Assembly (NCBI GenBank): GCA_022539475.1
Contig: VCMS01000144.1
Span: 124,001-188,000, forward strand
From: Gracilaria domingensis
Lineage: Eukaryota; Rhodophyta; Florideophyceae; Gracilariales; Gracilariaceae
DNA length: 64,000 nucleotides
Reading direction: 5' to 3'
Part shown: positions 37,396 through 46,899 of the stretch, one piece after another
Numbering within the stretch: position 1 is the first letter of the stretch
Layout of the letters: every line of letters starts with the position of its first letter
Notes under the pieces: model-generated
Databases searched by the model: none
Seen by the model: only the letters and a program-made list of their open reading frames with translations
What the model was told of the DNA's origin: nothing
Made by a program: the position numbers and the translations under genes

Positions 37396-37763
37396 CCACC
37401 TCGCCTCGACCGGCGATATTTTTCTCTTCCACCATAACCTCACTCGATGGTTATAGCAAAACAGGAAGATATTGCCAGTGGAGGCAAGCTAGGGACTAGT
37501 GATTGTACTTAGAGTTGCTCACCCTCTGTCTCGACCGGGGGCATGTTCTTCTTCCGTCACATCCTTTGTGGGTTGTGACAAAAATCGAATATGTCACCAC
37601 TCGACACCGGATGGGTAACTATGATAGCACGTAGAGTAGTTCATCCTCCCTCTCAGCGTCCACTGGGGATATATTGATGTTCTCTCACATCCTTTCCCGG
37701 TTGTGCCACTAGAAAAAAACATCTCCAATAGAGACGGTGAATAGAGTCGTGATAACACGTAAA
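37396..37763. repeat. Three diverged tandem repeats, period 122-123
   Basis: Units start near 37396, 37519 and 37641. They share CTCGACCGG-like starts, TTCTTCC(G/A)(T/C)CACATCC in the middle and GATAGCACGTA-like ends. Similarity is perhaps 60-70 percent by eye. No gene is seen in them. Confidence 0.55.
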
Positions 37764-37802
37764 GGTAACAATGTAATAAACAATAAATTTATGCTACTAT
37801 CT

Positions 37803-38124
37803 CTAACCAACCTTTCGAAAACCAGCTATGACATGAGCTGGGTTACTCGAGCCAAAGATGGCAGATCCTGCAACTAAAATGTTTGCACCGGCCTTCACTA
37901 CTCCTTTCACAGTACTCAGTCCAATACCCCCATCCACCTGTATCCCTATTCTTGGGTACAACTCCCTTGCATGTCGCACCTTGTCAAGAACACCCTCCAT
38001 AAACGCCTGTCCTCCAAACCCTGGCTCCACCGTCATCAACAATAACATGTCTACAACTCCTTCGTTCATAAGTGCTTCTACGACCTTTATAGACGTATTC
38101 GGGCGCAATCCAACTCCATCCTTT
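37803..38124 (-). pseudogene. RPE: Ribulose-phosphate 3-epimerase, C-terminal fragment
   Basis: The minus strand codes the C-terminal half of the Calvin/pentose-phosphate enzyme that interconverts ribulose-5-P and xylulose-5-P. GVGLRPNTS, DMLLLMTVEPGFGGQAFM (the catalytic/metal-site loop), IGIQVDGGIG with the conserved Asp, and GANILVAGSAIFG are all diagnostic, and the natural C-terminus follows. There is no ATG: an in-frame TAA lies just upstream of KDGVGL and the N-terminal (beta/alpha)8 half is missing. This is a truncated gene piece of about 105 residues, probably carried here by duplication or capture, since it sits beside other fragments inside an insertion. An unseen upstream exon is possible but no matching text was found. 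Confidence 0.8.
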
Positions 38125-38520
38125 TAATTATGGCAATCCAAGTGAAGCTATAGAACCCGTTCACGTCATTTATGAAGCCGAAATGGCTCCTTTCATCCTG
38201 TATTCAAGCTCCCCGTAACTCGTACTTTACAACTACTTTACAACTCAGGTTCGAAATCAGTTTCATTCATTGTACACTTTCTACTCTTCCACCTACTTTT
38301 CATAAAACATCATCACACTTTGTGGCTTGTCGTCTCATACAAGCCCTATCATTCCTTCAGTACAATCACATATCATACATTTCGCTCACTTTCACAAAGT
38401 GAACCATGTTCCCGTTCTGCGCTTCCCAACCGTTTGTACTTAAGTATCACTCTTTACCCCAGCAGTTCTCCGCCCCATCTTCCATTTCTATCGTCACACA
38501 AAAACATTCGAACACTTGCA

Positions 38521-39423
38521 ATGAACTCCCAGTCCGACATGCCTCCGACTCCGCCTCCGAGTCCCAGATACTCTGACGTCCCTCAGGCCTCATCTCCCGC
38601 CCGAAGGACTCGAGCCGTTATTGTTGGAAGGGGGCGTATAGGTACCATGCTGGCGAACGAAGAAGATACGGTCATTTCCGCACTCGAATTCTGCAGCATG
38701 GCTGCTACCTCTCATCTTTCTGATGCACCGATACTAGTTTGTGGAAGAACGAACACCCTGGAGACCGTAATTCAGGCTTGACCTTATTCGCTCAGAGAGA
38801 ATCTCGTTTTCTTCCAGAATGGAGACATCATACCATTGCTTTCGAAGCTCGGTGTGGACAAATGTTCAAAAGTTGTCTTATACGTTGGTGTCCCCTCAAG
38901 AAACGCAGCTCCGCAGGATGGTGTCACTCCTCAAAGTCCGGATGGTCTCACTGTCGTAACAGGAAAGTGGGCCTCCAACGTTGCAGACAGGTTTAGGTCT
39001 ATGGGTCTCACTTGCGGGGTTGTTGACGAAGATACATTTCTCGTAAGCTATTATGAGAAGCTCGTGTGGCTATCATCGTTCAACATCGTCGAAGCCTCCA
39101 GAGGTTTCGTTCCTATGGACGTAGTCGCTACGGAGTGCAGTACGGTTGTGCTCACAATAATGAAAGAGCTGTTGAAGATAGTTTCGCTTAAGACAGGTAC
39201 TACTTTCAACCTGGAAGAGACCGTTGGGCGACTTCTTGCATATGGGAAAACTCTCGTTGGCTTCCCTACTTCTTTCTCCGACTTTCAGTTTAGGAACGCG
39301 TACTTCTACGACTTTTCCCGCCAAGAAAGAAACATTGTAGGCGGTGACCCCGCTCCTTTTCATACAAACTACGTCAACGTTGTTAAGGAAAAGTTATCCC
39401 CCTCCCCATTCCCCCAGCTTTGA
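38521..39423 (+). pseudogene. Ketopantoate-reductase-like (PanE/ApbA family) gene with one stop
   Basis: An ATG at 38521 starts a Ser/Pro-rich leader, then the Rossmann motif AVIVGRGRIGTMLA for NADP(H), then VCGRTNTLETVI. After a TGA at 38779-38781 the same frame continues with ENLVFLQNGDIIPLLS, TVVTGKWASNVADRF and YYEKLVWLSSFNIVEA, in which the Glu-Lys pair fits the family's catalytic Lys region, and reaches a stop at 39421-39423. This is about 300 codons, the normal length. The protein resembles plant and algal relatives of PanE more than bacterial PanE, so the substrate is uncertain. Apart from the single TGA the frame is clean, so it is a recent pseudogene, a captured copy, or a sequence error. 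Confidence 0.65.
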
Positions 39424-39482
39424 GGTTAGAAAACATGACTTTTCGGTGTTGTAAACCTTTTAGAGATAGTTAAACATAAAAG

Positions 39483-40601
39483 TTACTTTATCGAAATGAC
39501 CTGTTCCCTAACTTCACGTACAATGGACTGTCGAAGTGAAAACCGGAAGTTATCCACAATTTCGCAACTTTTATCGCCGGGATAGATAACAAACGCATCC
39601 ATCTTCTGCAACAGGTCTCCAATAGCAGAATCCACTTCTTCTCTCCACTGCCACAGTTTGTTGTACACGAAATTGGAATTGAGGTTCACCTTTGGTACCT
39701 TCTGACGAATTCGTCTGTACGTCTTGCTCCGAGTAGGTGTCCCTTGTGTTCCAGACCGCTCGCCAGAAACACTTGAACGTGCCATTCTTGCGGACAGAAG
39801 CACAACGTCATCGTCCTGCTGCTCCGCAGTTTCTGGTGCAGTTTGGGGTACAGATGGACCAGCTCCTTGTGCGGATTGCGCATCCGCGTCTGGAAGGGGA
39901 CCTTTTATGATCTCATCTTCCTCCTCTTGCACAGCCGTCCCCTGCTGAACCGTCTGTTTCGACGCAGAAGATCCCCTTGTGTCGACGGTTTGATTCATCG
40001 CAGGAGAAGCCCTTCTCGACCCAGTGGGCTTCGTAACGGAGGTAGACTTTGTTTGACCTGTCCGCTTCGTGGCTGGGGATGCTCTCGTCTTCATAGACCG
40101 CTTCGTAACAGACGACGGACCTGCCCGTGGAGGTGCTACTGATGCGCTACCTCTCGGTGTTGATGAACTTCGAATTGGCTCCGTGCGGCTTGTCGGCGTC
40201 ATCACCTCACTCATAGCGCTCACTGTTCCTCGCTTGGACGCCGGAATGCTGGCTGCCACCGGTTCCATCATTTTCCCATCCCAAGGAGCGGCCGTCCGGA
40301 GATCCTGGATATATTGTGGAAGATCCAGGCCCTCCGCCCGGTAAGGGTAGAACGTCTGACCGCTTCGAATGATGAGAATATTATGAACCATCACAAGACC
40401 TGGGTCCAATTGCTTCCCGAGCAACTCGCGGCGTAGAACACTTCCAATTCCATGCAAAAACGCTTACCCCACTATCACCTTTCCTTCATTCTCAATATCC
40501 ATCTGCAGAGAAACCCGCATTCCACCTTGCAATAATCGAGTGCTACGCCGAGTGCGAGGAGTCACGCTTTGCGTACGCTTTCGAACACGAGTTGGCTTCA
40601 T
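39483..40601 (-). pseudogene. Ser/Thr-rich basic protein of unknown function, one stop
   Basis: The ATG at 40601 (MKPTRVRKRTQSVTPRTRRS) opens a basic N-terminus. After a TAA at 40466-40464 the same frame continues with FLHGIGSVLRRELLG, then PGLVMVHNILIIRSGQTFYP. The middle (about residues 120-210) repeats a motif of roughly 20 residues (S-x-T-K-x-T-x-x-R-x-S-P-A). An acidic patch (QEEEDEIIKGPLPDAD) and a more globular C-terminal end (NFVYNKLWQWREEVDSAIGD) follow. Several SP and TP sites would suit a phosphorylated nuclear or chromatin protein, but no family is recognised. GGGTAAGCG at the stop could be read as a splice donor, yet the frame runs on unbroken, so a point stop is simpler. Confidence 0.5.
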
Positions 40602-40984
40602 GTTGAACAGCTATTGCAGTGAAAGGTGTATATCAACAATACGTTCGCTCTGGACGATACAAGAACGGATGCGAGCCTTTTAAATGGCGACTTACGCTGG
40701 GCACCCCCGCTTTCGGCAGCTCCTCCCAGCGCACTGCCAGTCTCGTCCGTGTCCTGTCCGTGGCCGCTCGCACGCTAATTGTACGCTTTAGAGTCGTGGA
40801 GTTCGCGCAATGATGACTCACGCGAGCAATGGTCGCGCTCTCTAATCATGCTCTTCAAATGCTTTGCATAGTAGTCAAGAGAACACTCATTTACTTCCAT
40901 GTACAGCCTACTCCCGCGAATACACGTGGACAGCGGCGCCAACGTACCGGCGGCCGGGTGTAACGAAATCACTGCGGGGCGGCG

Positions 40985-41760
40985 TGTTTTGGGAGGTCCC
41001 GGGAAGGCGCCGAAATGTGGCCAAAACGTGCCCGCGAGCGGGGAGGGGTCGGTCGTGTTAGGGTACCTACCCTAACACGACCGGACCCCCCCCACCCCCG
41101 GGCATAAAATCGCACATTTTTCAAAAAATCGTCCAAAACGTGCCCGCGGGCGGGGGGGTCCGGTCGTGTTAGGGTAGCTACCCTAACACGACCGAACCCC
41201 CGCGCCCGCGGGCATAAAATCGCATATTTTTCAAAAAATCGTCCAAAACGTGCCCGCGGGCATAAAATCGCACATTTTTCAAAAAATCGTCCAAAACGTG
41301 CCCGCGGGCGGAGGGGTCCGGTCGTGTTAGGGTAGCTACCCTAACACGACCGACCCCCCGCGCCCGCGGGCAAAAAATCGCACATTTTTCAAAAAATCGT
41401 CCAAAACGTGCCAGCGGGCGGGGGGGTCCGGTCGTGTTAGGGTAGCTACCCTAACACGACCGACCCCCCCCGCCCGCGGGCATAAAATCGCATATTTTTC
41501 AAAAAATCGTCCAAAAGGTGCCCGCGGGCGGGGGGGGGTCCGGTCGTGTTAGGGTAGCTACCCTAACACGACCGACCCCCCTCCGCCCGCGGGCATAATA
41601 TCGCACATTTTTCAAAACATCGCCCAAAACGTGCCCGCGGGCGGGGGGGTCCGGTCGTGGTAGGGTAGCTACCCTAACACGACCGACCCCCTCCGCCCGC
41701 GGGCACGTTCTGGCCACATTTCGGCACCCTCCGGAGACCTTCGAAAGCACTCCTCCCGGC
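40985..41760. repeat. Palindrome array B, six units
   Basis: Palindromes of 34 bases with core TTAGGGTAGCTACCCTAA lie at 41050, 41161, 41319, 41429, 41541 and 41652. The spacing is 110-112 bases except one of 158. Those at 41161, 41319, 41429 and 41541 are exact. Between them are GCCCGCGGGC blocks and a TCGCACATTTTTCAAAAAAT stretch. The array is bracketed by an inverted repeat of about 55 bases: TTTTGGGAGGTC...GAAATGTGGCC near 40988 and GGCCACATTTC... near 41712. Confidence 0.9.
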
Positions 41761-41770
41761 TCTTCTGGCA

Positions 41771-44700
41771 GTGATTTCGCTGCACACGCCGTGCACACAT
41801 ATCAAACTAGGGAAAACTAGCGCTTTACACCCACTTGATCCGCGACTTTTAGCACAATACGCGACCTTTGCAATAGCTCCGAATCGCGACGTGGCCGACA
41901 TCAGAGCGACTACCTGGGCAACCCAAGTCTCTGAATCTTCTCCGCTTACCAATACAGTGGAAAACTTTGGCTTTCTACTGGGACCAAATGCTGGAGAAGC
42001 GAAGACACGTTGGATGATGGGGTATTTGGGTCGTCCCAGCTTAAGTGCCTTAGAAGACGAATCGAAGTGTTCAAGAGTCGGAACGAAACCGCCTTTCACG
42101 AGGGCCGAATTCACCAGAGTTATCCTTGTCTTTTCTGAGAAGTATGTAATAGAGTGCTCATCCAGTGTTTCTTTCACGAGACTGAGGAAAGGAGGAAGGG
42201 CCTGTTCACCAATTTGATCAAGAATCGACCTTGTGTCCGTACTTGAGAACATTTCTCTAACAGCAGTCCATGTTTTTGAACTGGACATACTTGAAACACA
42301 ATGTTGAAGAGCTCGTAAAGTGAAAGAACGCCCTCTCATTGCAAATCGAGGAAGCTGTGTGGAAGTTCCTGGTAAACCTGGATTACGCTGGTAAGGAGTA
42401 TTGCCATTCCATTGCTTTCTAACATGTCCGTGCTCAATGGAGCGAATAGTCTCCTCCACAGCCGTTGCTGTTCTTCTGGACGTCTTTTTGTAGTGTCTCT
42501 TAAATAGCAGGTGTGCATGTTCGTATATGCCTGCGTCGTAGTACTTGATACTTCCCAGACGGCGAATATCGTCCACGAGATGATCGAGAAGATGAAACTT
42601 CAGAGTTTCCAGTCTGGAGGGATGAAAATCCGCCAGAGTCTTTGTTGCGGAACGCTTGAAGGTTTCAATCTCCGAACTAAGACACAGGAGAGAGCTTTCA
42701 GTCCAATACGGGTCACGATTGTATCTGAATAAGGTCGAGAGCAAGTCCGAGTACTGAGAGAAAACGGTTGTGATTGGGGCAACGTCCTGTTCTCCACAGC
42801 ATATGTCAAAGAATGCTCCTATGAAGGGAAAGACCATGTCAAGTGCTTTGTAGTTTTTGGCCTCCAGCATTCCACGGAGACCGTCTTTCGTGAAGATACC
42901 ATTCAAAGATTTCCTTTCTCCTGCGTGGAGAAATCGATATGTAAACCTTTGGCAGGAGAATCGCGTTCTATGGCAGCTAGAATTGCGTTTGCATGGTTGA
43001 GGAGTTGGGTGCGTATCGTTCGAAATGAACGCGATGCAGATGTTCCTATTGTGGTGCACAGGGTGTCTGACTGCAGTCTCTCGATTGTGGCCGTTTTTAT
43101 CAGCTTTGAGATGCCGAGATGCAAGTTGTGTAATGGTTCGAATGAGAACAGACTGTATGGAGACAATCCCGGGATCATTCCAAGGCTTACGGAAGTTTCG
43201 AGGAACGAAGGAATGAGAGATATGGAATTTGAATGCATCAGAGTATCCTTTTGAGATCTCCTCTCCCTCGCACGACGAGGACGTCTTTCCGCCTCGTCTT
43301 TTTGTGCATGTTGCAAGATAGCTGTGTATGTCTTTCGGATGCTTTTCGTGTGCTTTTGAGAACGTCCGTTGAATGAGGTGGGAATAGGACTGCATAAAGA
43401 TGAGCGAGGGGCTTTGCATCTATGACACGGGCTTTCCGTTTTGGTCCCATGAAGAATGGACAGAATGTCCTTAGCCTCAGGAATATCCGCACAATAACTT
43501 GCAAGCAGAGGATGGCACACTCGACTTAGTTTGTCTTCCCCGATGAACTGAAAACCTTTCTGCGTGAGATTTAGAATGGGCTCCAGGACTTGACGAAGAG
43601 ATTCTTGAAGGATTTGCATCCTGGACTCGCGTAGAGACTTGCTAGAAACAAATGGCATTGCGTCTGCTTCAGATGCGGAAACCTCGATCAGTGTGGTAGG
43701 GAAGTATGCCACTACTGTGAGGTCATCACGGATACACTTACGGCGAAGCTCGTCGGAGAAGTTGAGAAATATGAGGTGAAGAGGATAGGCGGTAACCGAT
43801 GTTTGCTTTAGAGTTGTTGAAGACTTATCGGTGTATACCTGCAGAAGACCTACGAAAGATTCACTGTAACTTATTTCTTGGGAGTACCACACTATTCTAC
43901 TATCCAAAGAGCCCATGACCATTTCCTTAAGTTTTGAGGTGGCGTCTCTTGCGAGAGAGCCGGACATGGGGTGAGATATTTTCGTGGAGTGGGTCTGAGG
44001 TATAGGGTGGAAGAATGTGTTTTCGTTGTTAGCCAACTGGAGCTGTTTCACAAGTGTCTGAACGGGGTCTCTCGTGTAGAGGGTGGCGCTGAACTTACAT
44101 CCTTCTGGCGAGACAGTTCTGCGATTGAAACCGTCCTTTGAGGCGTATCGTTCGAAAATGGCGTTCTTCAGTTCTGTACAGCGCTTGGAACTTGTTATGG
44201 TCTCGTTGAATCGCTTTTGCGAGAATCGCGGGTCCCGAAGTAGCCCAATTAGCTCGTCCGCCTCACGATGACCAAGGTTGGAAGCTACTGAAGCCAGACA
44301 AACCGTGAGATAATCCATATGCAAATCACCAAGGGCCTTCTCAGAAGGCACTGGGCGGGAACTGGCTCCGTGTTCTCACTCTAATGACGCGGGACCCGGG
44401 GAAGGAGAAACACAATGCGAAGTGTCCGGAATGGGAGGGGCGCACGGAGTGGGGTCGACGATGTCCTCGGACACTGGAGGCTCGGGAAGGCGACAAGGGG
44501 CAGTGACCGTTTCGGAAGATGCGGGCGCGGGTGCGGAAAGCTTGAGACGCTTGCTTCTCCGAATAGCCCGGCTATTGTCGTCTTCCAGCGCTGCTTTCAG
44601 ACGAAACGGGCAATGGTTGACATGCTGTTGAAGAGATAAGACTCCTCGGCGAGTAACGAAGGGGCACCCACGCTTCTTATGTGTACAGTAGTAGACCATG

Positions 44701-44783
44701 GGAAGAAGAAATGAACGAGAAACGACGACAAAGACTGCAAGGGAAGGGCGTCCGAAGGGAGAAGGAGGTCGAGCGACAGTCAA
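41771..44783 (-). pseudogene. Plavaka/CACTA-like transposase, copy 2
   Basis: A transposase read on the minus strand. The N-terminus (44783) has a Cys/His cluster (YYCTHKKRGCPF...HVNHC) typical of a DNA-binding finger. A disordered Ser/Pro stretch follows, then the core: YPLHLIFLNFSDELRRK, SPCHRCKAPR, PLHNLHLGISKLIK, and in the C-terminal part KFHLLDHLVDDIRRLG and YEHAHLLFKRHYKKTSRR. These match in order the Plavaka branch of CACTA transposases (Tnp2-like DDE enzymes), which cut and paste DNA by their terminal repeats. Length is about 1000 codons. Two breaks are visible: an in-frame TGA at 44378-44376 and one frame change near 42910. The last codons run into palindrome array B, whose TTAG supplies a stop at 41674. 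It is the better-preserved copy. Confidence 0.7.
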
Positions 44784-46322
44784 TATCGACGTGTTGCTCA
44801 GAATGGAGAATATATTTTGAGTTTAAATCACGTGCTTTCGTTCAAAAAGGAACGTAGGTACACGTCGACCTCAACACAAGGGTGTACTTCTCGTATTATC
44901 TACCACTGGTTATAAACCTCTGGTTTCCCAACGTTGTACGCTGTACACTTGTCCAATCTCGCACAGAAAAATAAATCTCTTCCCTCCGCCGCCGCCCCCG
45001 CCCGTCCGACGTCCGATCTTTTGTTACCGTCGTGATCCGTGCCATCCTCGCGTTCTACTCCGCTCCGTCGTACGTTTTTCCGCCCTCGCACTCGCTACGA
45101 AGTGCGAGGGCGGAAAAAAGTACGACGGATTACGAAGTAGCGTGCTGAGAATTGATTCCATTAAGCGGACATGAAGCGTACCTTATTCTCTTTCTCCGCC
45201 CTCGTCGGACGCCTCCATAAAGCGGACAGCATCCGTATCTCACGGATGTATTCCGTGCAGTCTTTCCGTGCAGTCTTTTCGTACGTGCTTCCATTTCCTT
45301 CTACGTATCTTTGTTCTAAACTAACCAATCCTCACCACGTCTCTTCGCGCCCTGCGACATGTAAACGGCAGGAAAAAGGCTTTGGGTTACTTTTGCGAGT
45401 TACTAGGTCCCTCGACTTTTCTAGCGCAACGTTTCTGTTTTGCTCTTATCAATGGTACGTTCTATCGCATTTCAACTGTATCCAACGGAGCATTGACTAA
45501 CTTATGGATACTTTCCGCTTGCGTATACAGGAAAACGACCAATTTCATTTCGTCTCTCAAGATCGATCTCTGGCTGTTCGGGATAGGCGATTCTGGTACT
45601 TGGTTGGGACATAGGCTGCTCTCTCGTTTATCGCATCTTGAGGTATGTTTGCTGCATGGCCATTCTTGGTGTCCTTGGTTGTGAGTTCTCGCTTCGACAC
45701 CTTTTCGCGCTTTACGATGATGGTGGGCTGGTAATCTAACCGATCCCTTTCCTGCTTCTTCTTCCGTTTGCGAGTTACTAGGTCCCTCGACTTTTCTAGT
45801 GCAACGTTTCTGTTTTGCTTTATCAATGGTACGTTCCATCGCATTTCAACTGTACCCAACGGAGCATTGACTAACTTATGGATACTTTCCGCTTGCGTAT
45901 ACAGGAAAACGACCAATTTCATTTCGTCTCTCAAGATCGATCTCTGGCTGTTCGGGATAGGCGATTCTGGTACTTGGTTGGGACATAGGCTGCTCTCTCG
46001 TTTATCGCATCTTGAGGTATGTTTGCTGCATGGCCATTCTTGGTGTCCTTGGTTGTGAGTTCTCGCTTCGACACCTTTCGCGCTTTACGATGATGGTGGG
46101 CTGGTAATCTAACCGATCCCTTTCCTTCTTCTTTTTCATTTTGCGAGTTACTAGGTCCCTCGACTTTTCTAGCGCAACGTTTCTGTTTTGCTTTATCAAT
46201 GGTACGTTCCATCGCATTTCAAATGTATCCAACGGATCATTGACTAACTTATGGATACTTTCCGCTTGCGTATACAGGTAAATGACTTTTGATGCGTACG
46301 TAGCTCACGAGTTGCAGGTGCA
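44784..46322. repeat. Upstream region of transposase copy 2 with 375-base tandem repeats
   Basis: GCGAGTTACTAGGTCCCTCG begins units at 45395, 45770 and 46143 (two full units of 375 and 373 bases and a partial third), over 95 percent alike. They lie 5' of the transposase, where CACTA elements carry subterminal binding sites. No gene is present; all open frames here are repeats of one another. Confidence 0.8.
45065..45128. repeat. Inverted repeat, 28-base arms
   Basis: Arms 45065-45092 and 45101-45128 (CCGTCGTAC...CCGCCCTCGCACT) pair with one mismatch around an 8-base loop. The corresponding place in copy 1 (about 10777-10820) has only one arm, so the second arm is a fold-back duplication unique to copy 2 or lost in copy 1. 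Confidence 0.85.
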
Positions 46323-46476
46323 GGTTCCTCAAGTGGGGAACCATGCATCTGGGCATGGTTCCCTACATGACGAACGGAGAGGATGAGGCGCTTCGCGCCT
46401 CATCCTCTCGGAGTGCGTATGTGTTCTACCGTTACCGCAATTTGGTGCAGGTGCCCTCTGCGGCATCTGCCGCAGA
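46323..46476. repeat. Cluster of three hairpins near the transposon right end
   Basis: GGGAACCATGC/GCATGGTTCCC at 46336-46363 (6-base loop), a 15-base perfect stem at 46377-46391/46395-46409 with loop TTC, and TCTGCGGCA/TGCCGCAGA at 46457-46476. Degraded versions occur at 12128-12275. Confidence 0.85.
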
Positions 46477-46747
46477 TTGTGCCTACACCCGATCCATCAT
46501 GGGGAAATGGTACATGTAATATAGCGAAGTAGTGGTTAGCAAAAGCGGTCGATAGAAGAATAGATACGAATAAAACGGTATGATTTCATAATGGGCATCA
46601 TCTGTACTAGCACTAGTATTCCATGCGTTGCAGGGTATCATTCCGCAGAAGGTATCATGTAATGTGCACCTTAATGGAAACTGAACCTAGACTTCGCGAA
46701 ATACAGTTCAGGTAGCCCTCGACTAAAGAACTAGCACGAGTTGAAAA
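46477..46747. other. Stretch found only in transposon copy 2
   Basis: No gene is seen. In copy 1 the flanking sequences meet at the N at 12288, so this part is either missing there or hidden in an assembly gap. Confidence 0.6.
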
Positions 46748-46895
46748 CCCACCAGTATTTACTGCACAGCGATTCTGGACGACCCAAGCAATTATCTGCA
46801 GATTTTGAAATAATTGATCTCGATATTTTTTCAAAAAATTTACTGGACGACCCTTGCCAATTTCTGGACGACCCTCGCCAAAAACTAGCATCTGC
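46748..46895. repeat. Right end of transposon copy 2: TGGACGACCC repeats
   Basis: Three TGGACGACCC repeats and the end CTAGCATCTGCAAGA, nearly identical to 12291-12445. Gag of element A resumes directly after. Confidence 0.65.
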
Positions 46896-46899
46896 AAGA

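Larger units (their letters stand above)
35816..46895. mobile_element. Segment of about 11 kb inserted in gag of element A
   Basis: It holds a coiled-coil gene, fragments of two metabolic genes, a Ser/Thr-rich gene, the palindrome array and transposase copy 2, and ends with the TGGACGACCC repeats. TCTGCAA occurs at both borders (near 35813 and 46890) and may be a target duplication. GCTAGTTTT near 35852 and its inverse AAAAACTAGC near 46885 may be terminal repeats. Whether this is one large CACTA-like element carrying captured genes or several insertions stacked together cannot be settled by eye. The stretch 35820-36239 has no recognised gene. Confidence 0.5.

Noticed and set aside
38779-38781. 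Recoding or an alternative genetic code for in-frame stops
   Set aside because: Both TGA and TAA interrupt neighbouring frames while ordinary stops end the genes; decay or base error is simpler.
41050-41685. Telomere-like TTAGGG
   Set aside because: TTAGGG occurs once per palindrome arm and never in head-to-tail runs, so it is not telomeric.
40985-41760. CRISPR-like repeat-spacer look
   Set aside because: The intervals are themselves repeated and the setting is a eukaryotic transposon; there are no unique spacers.
43260-43419. N-terminal extension of the second transposase frame
   Set aside because: Here the real coding text is in the other frame (NLE-free, Plavaka-like core ending near 42910); only the part after about 42950 belongs to the transposase.
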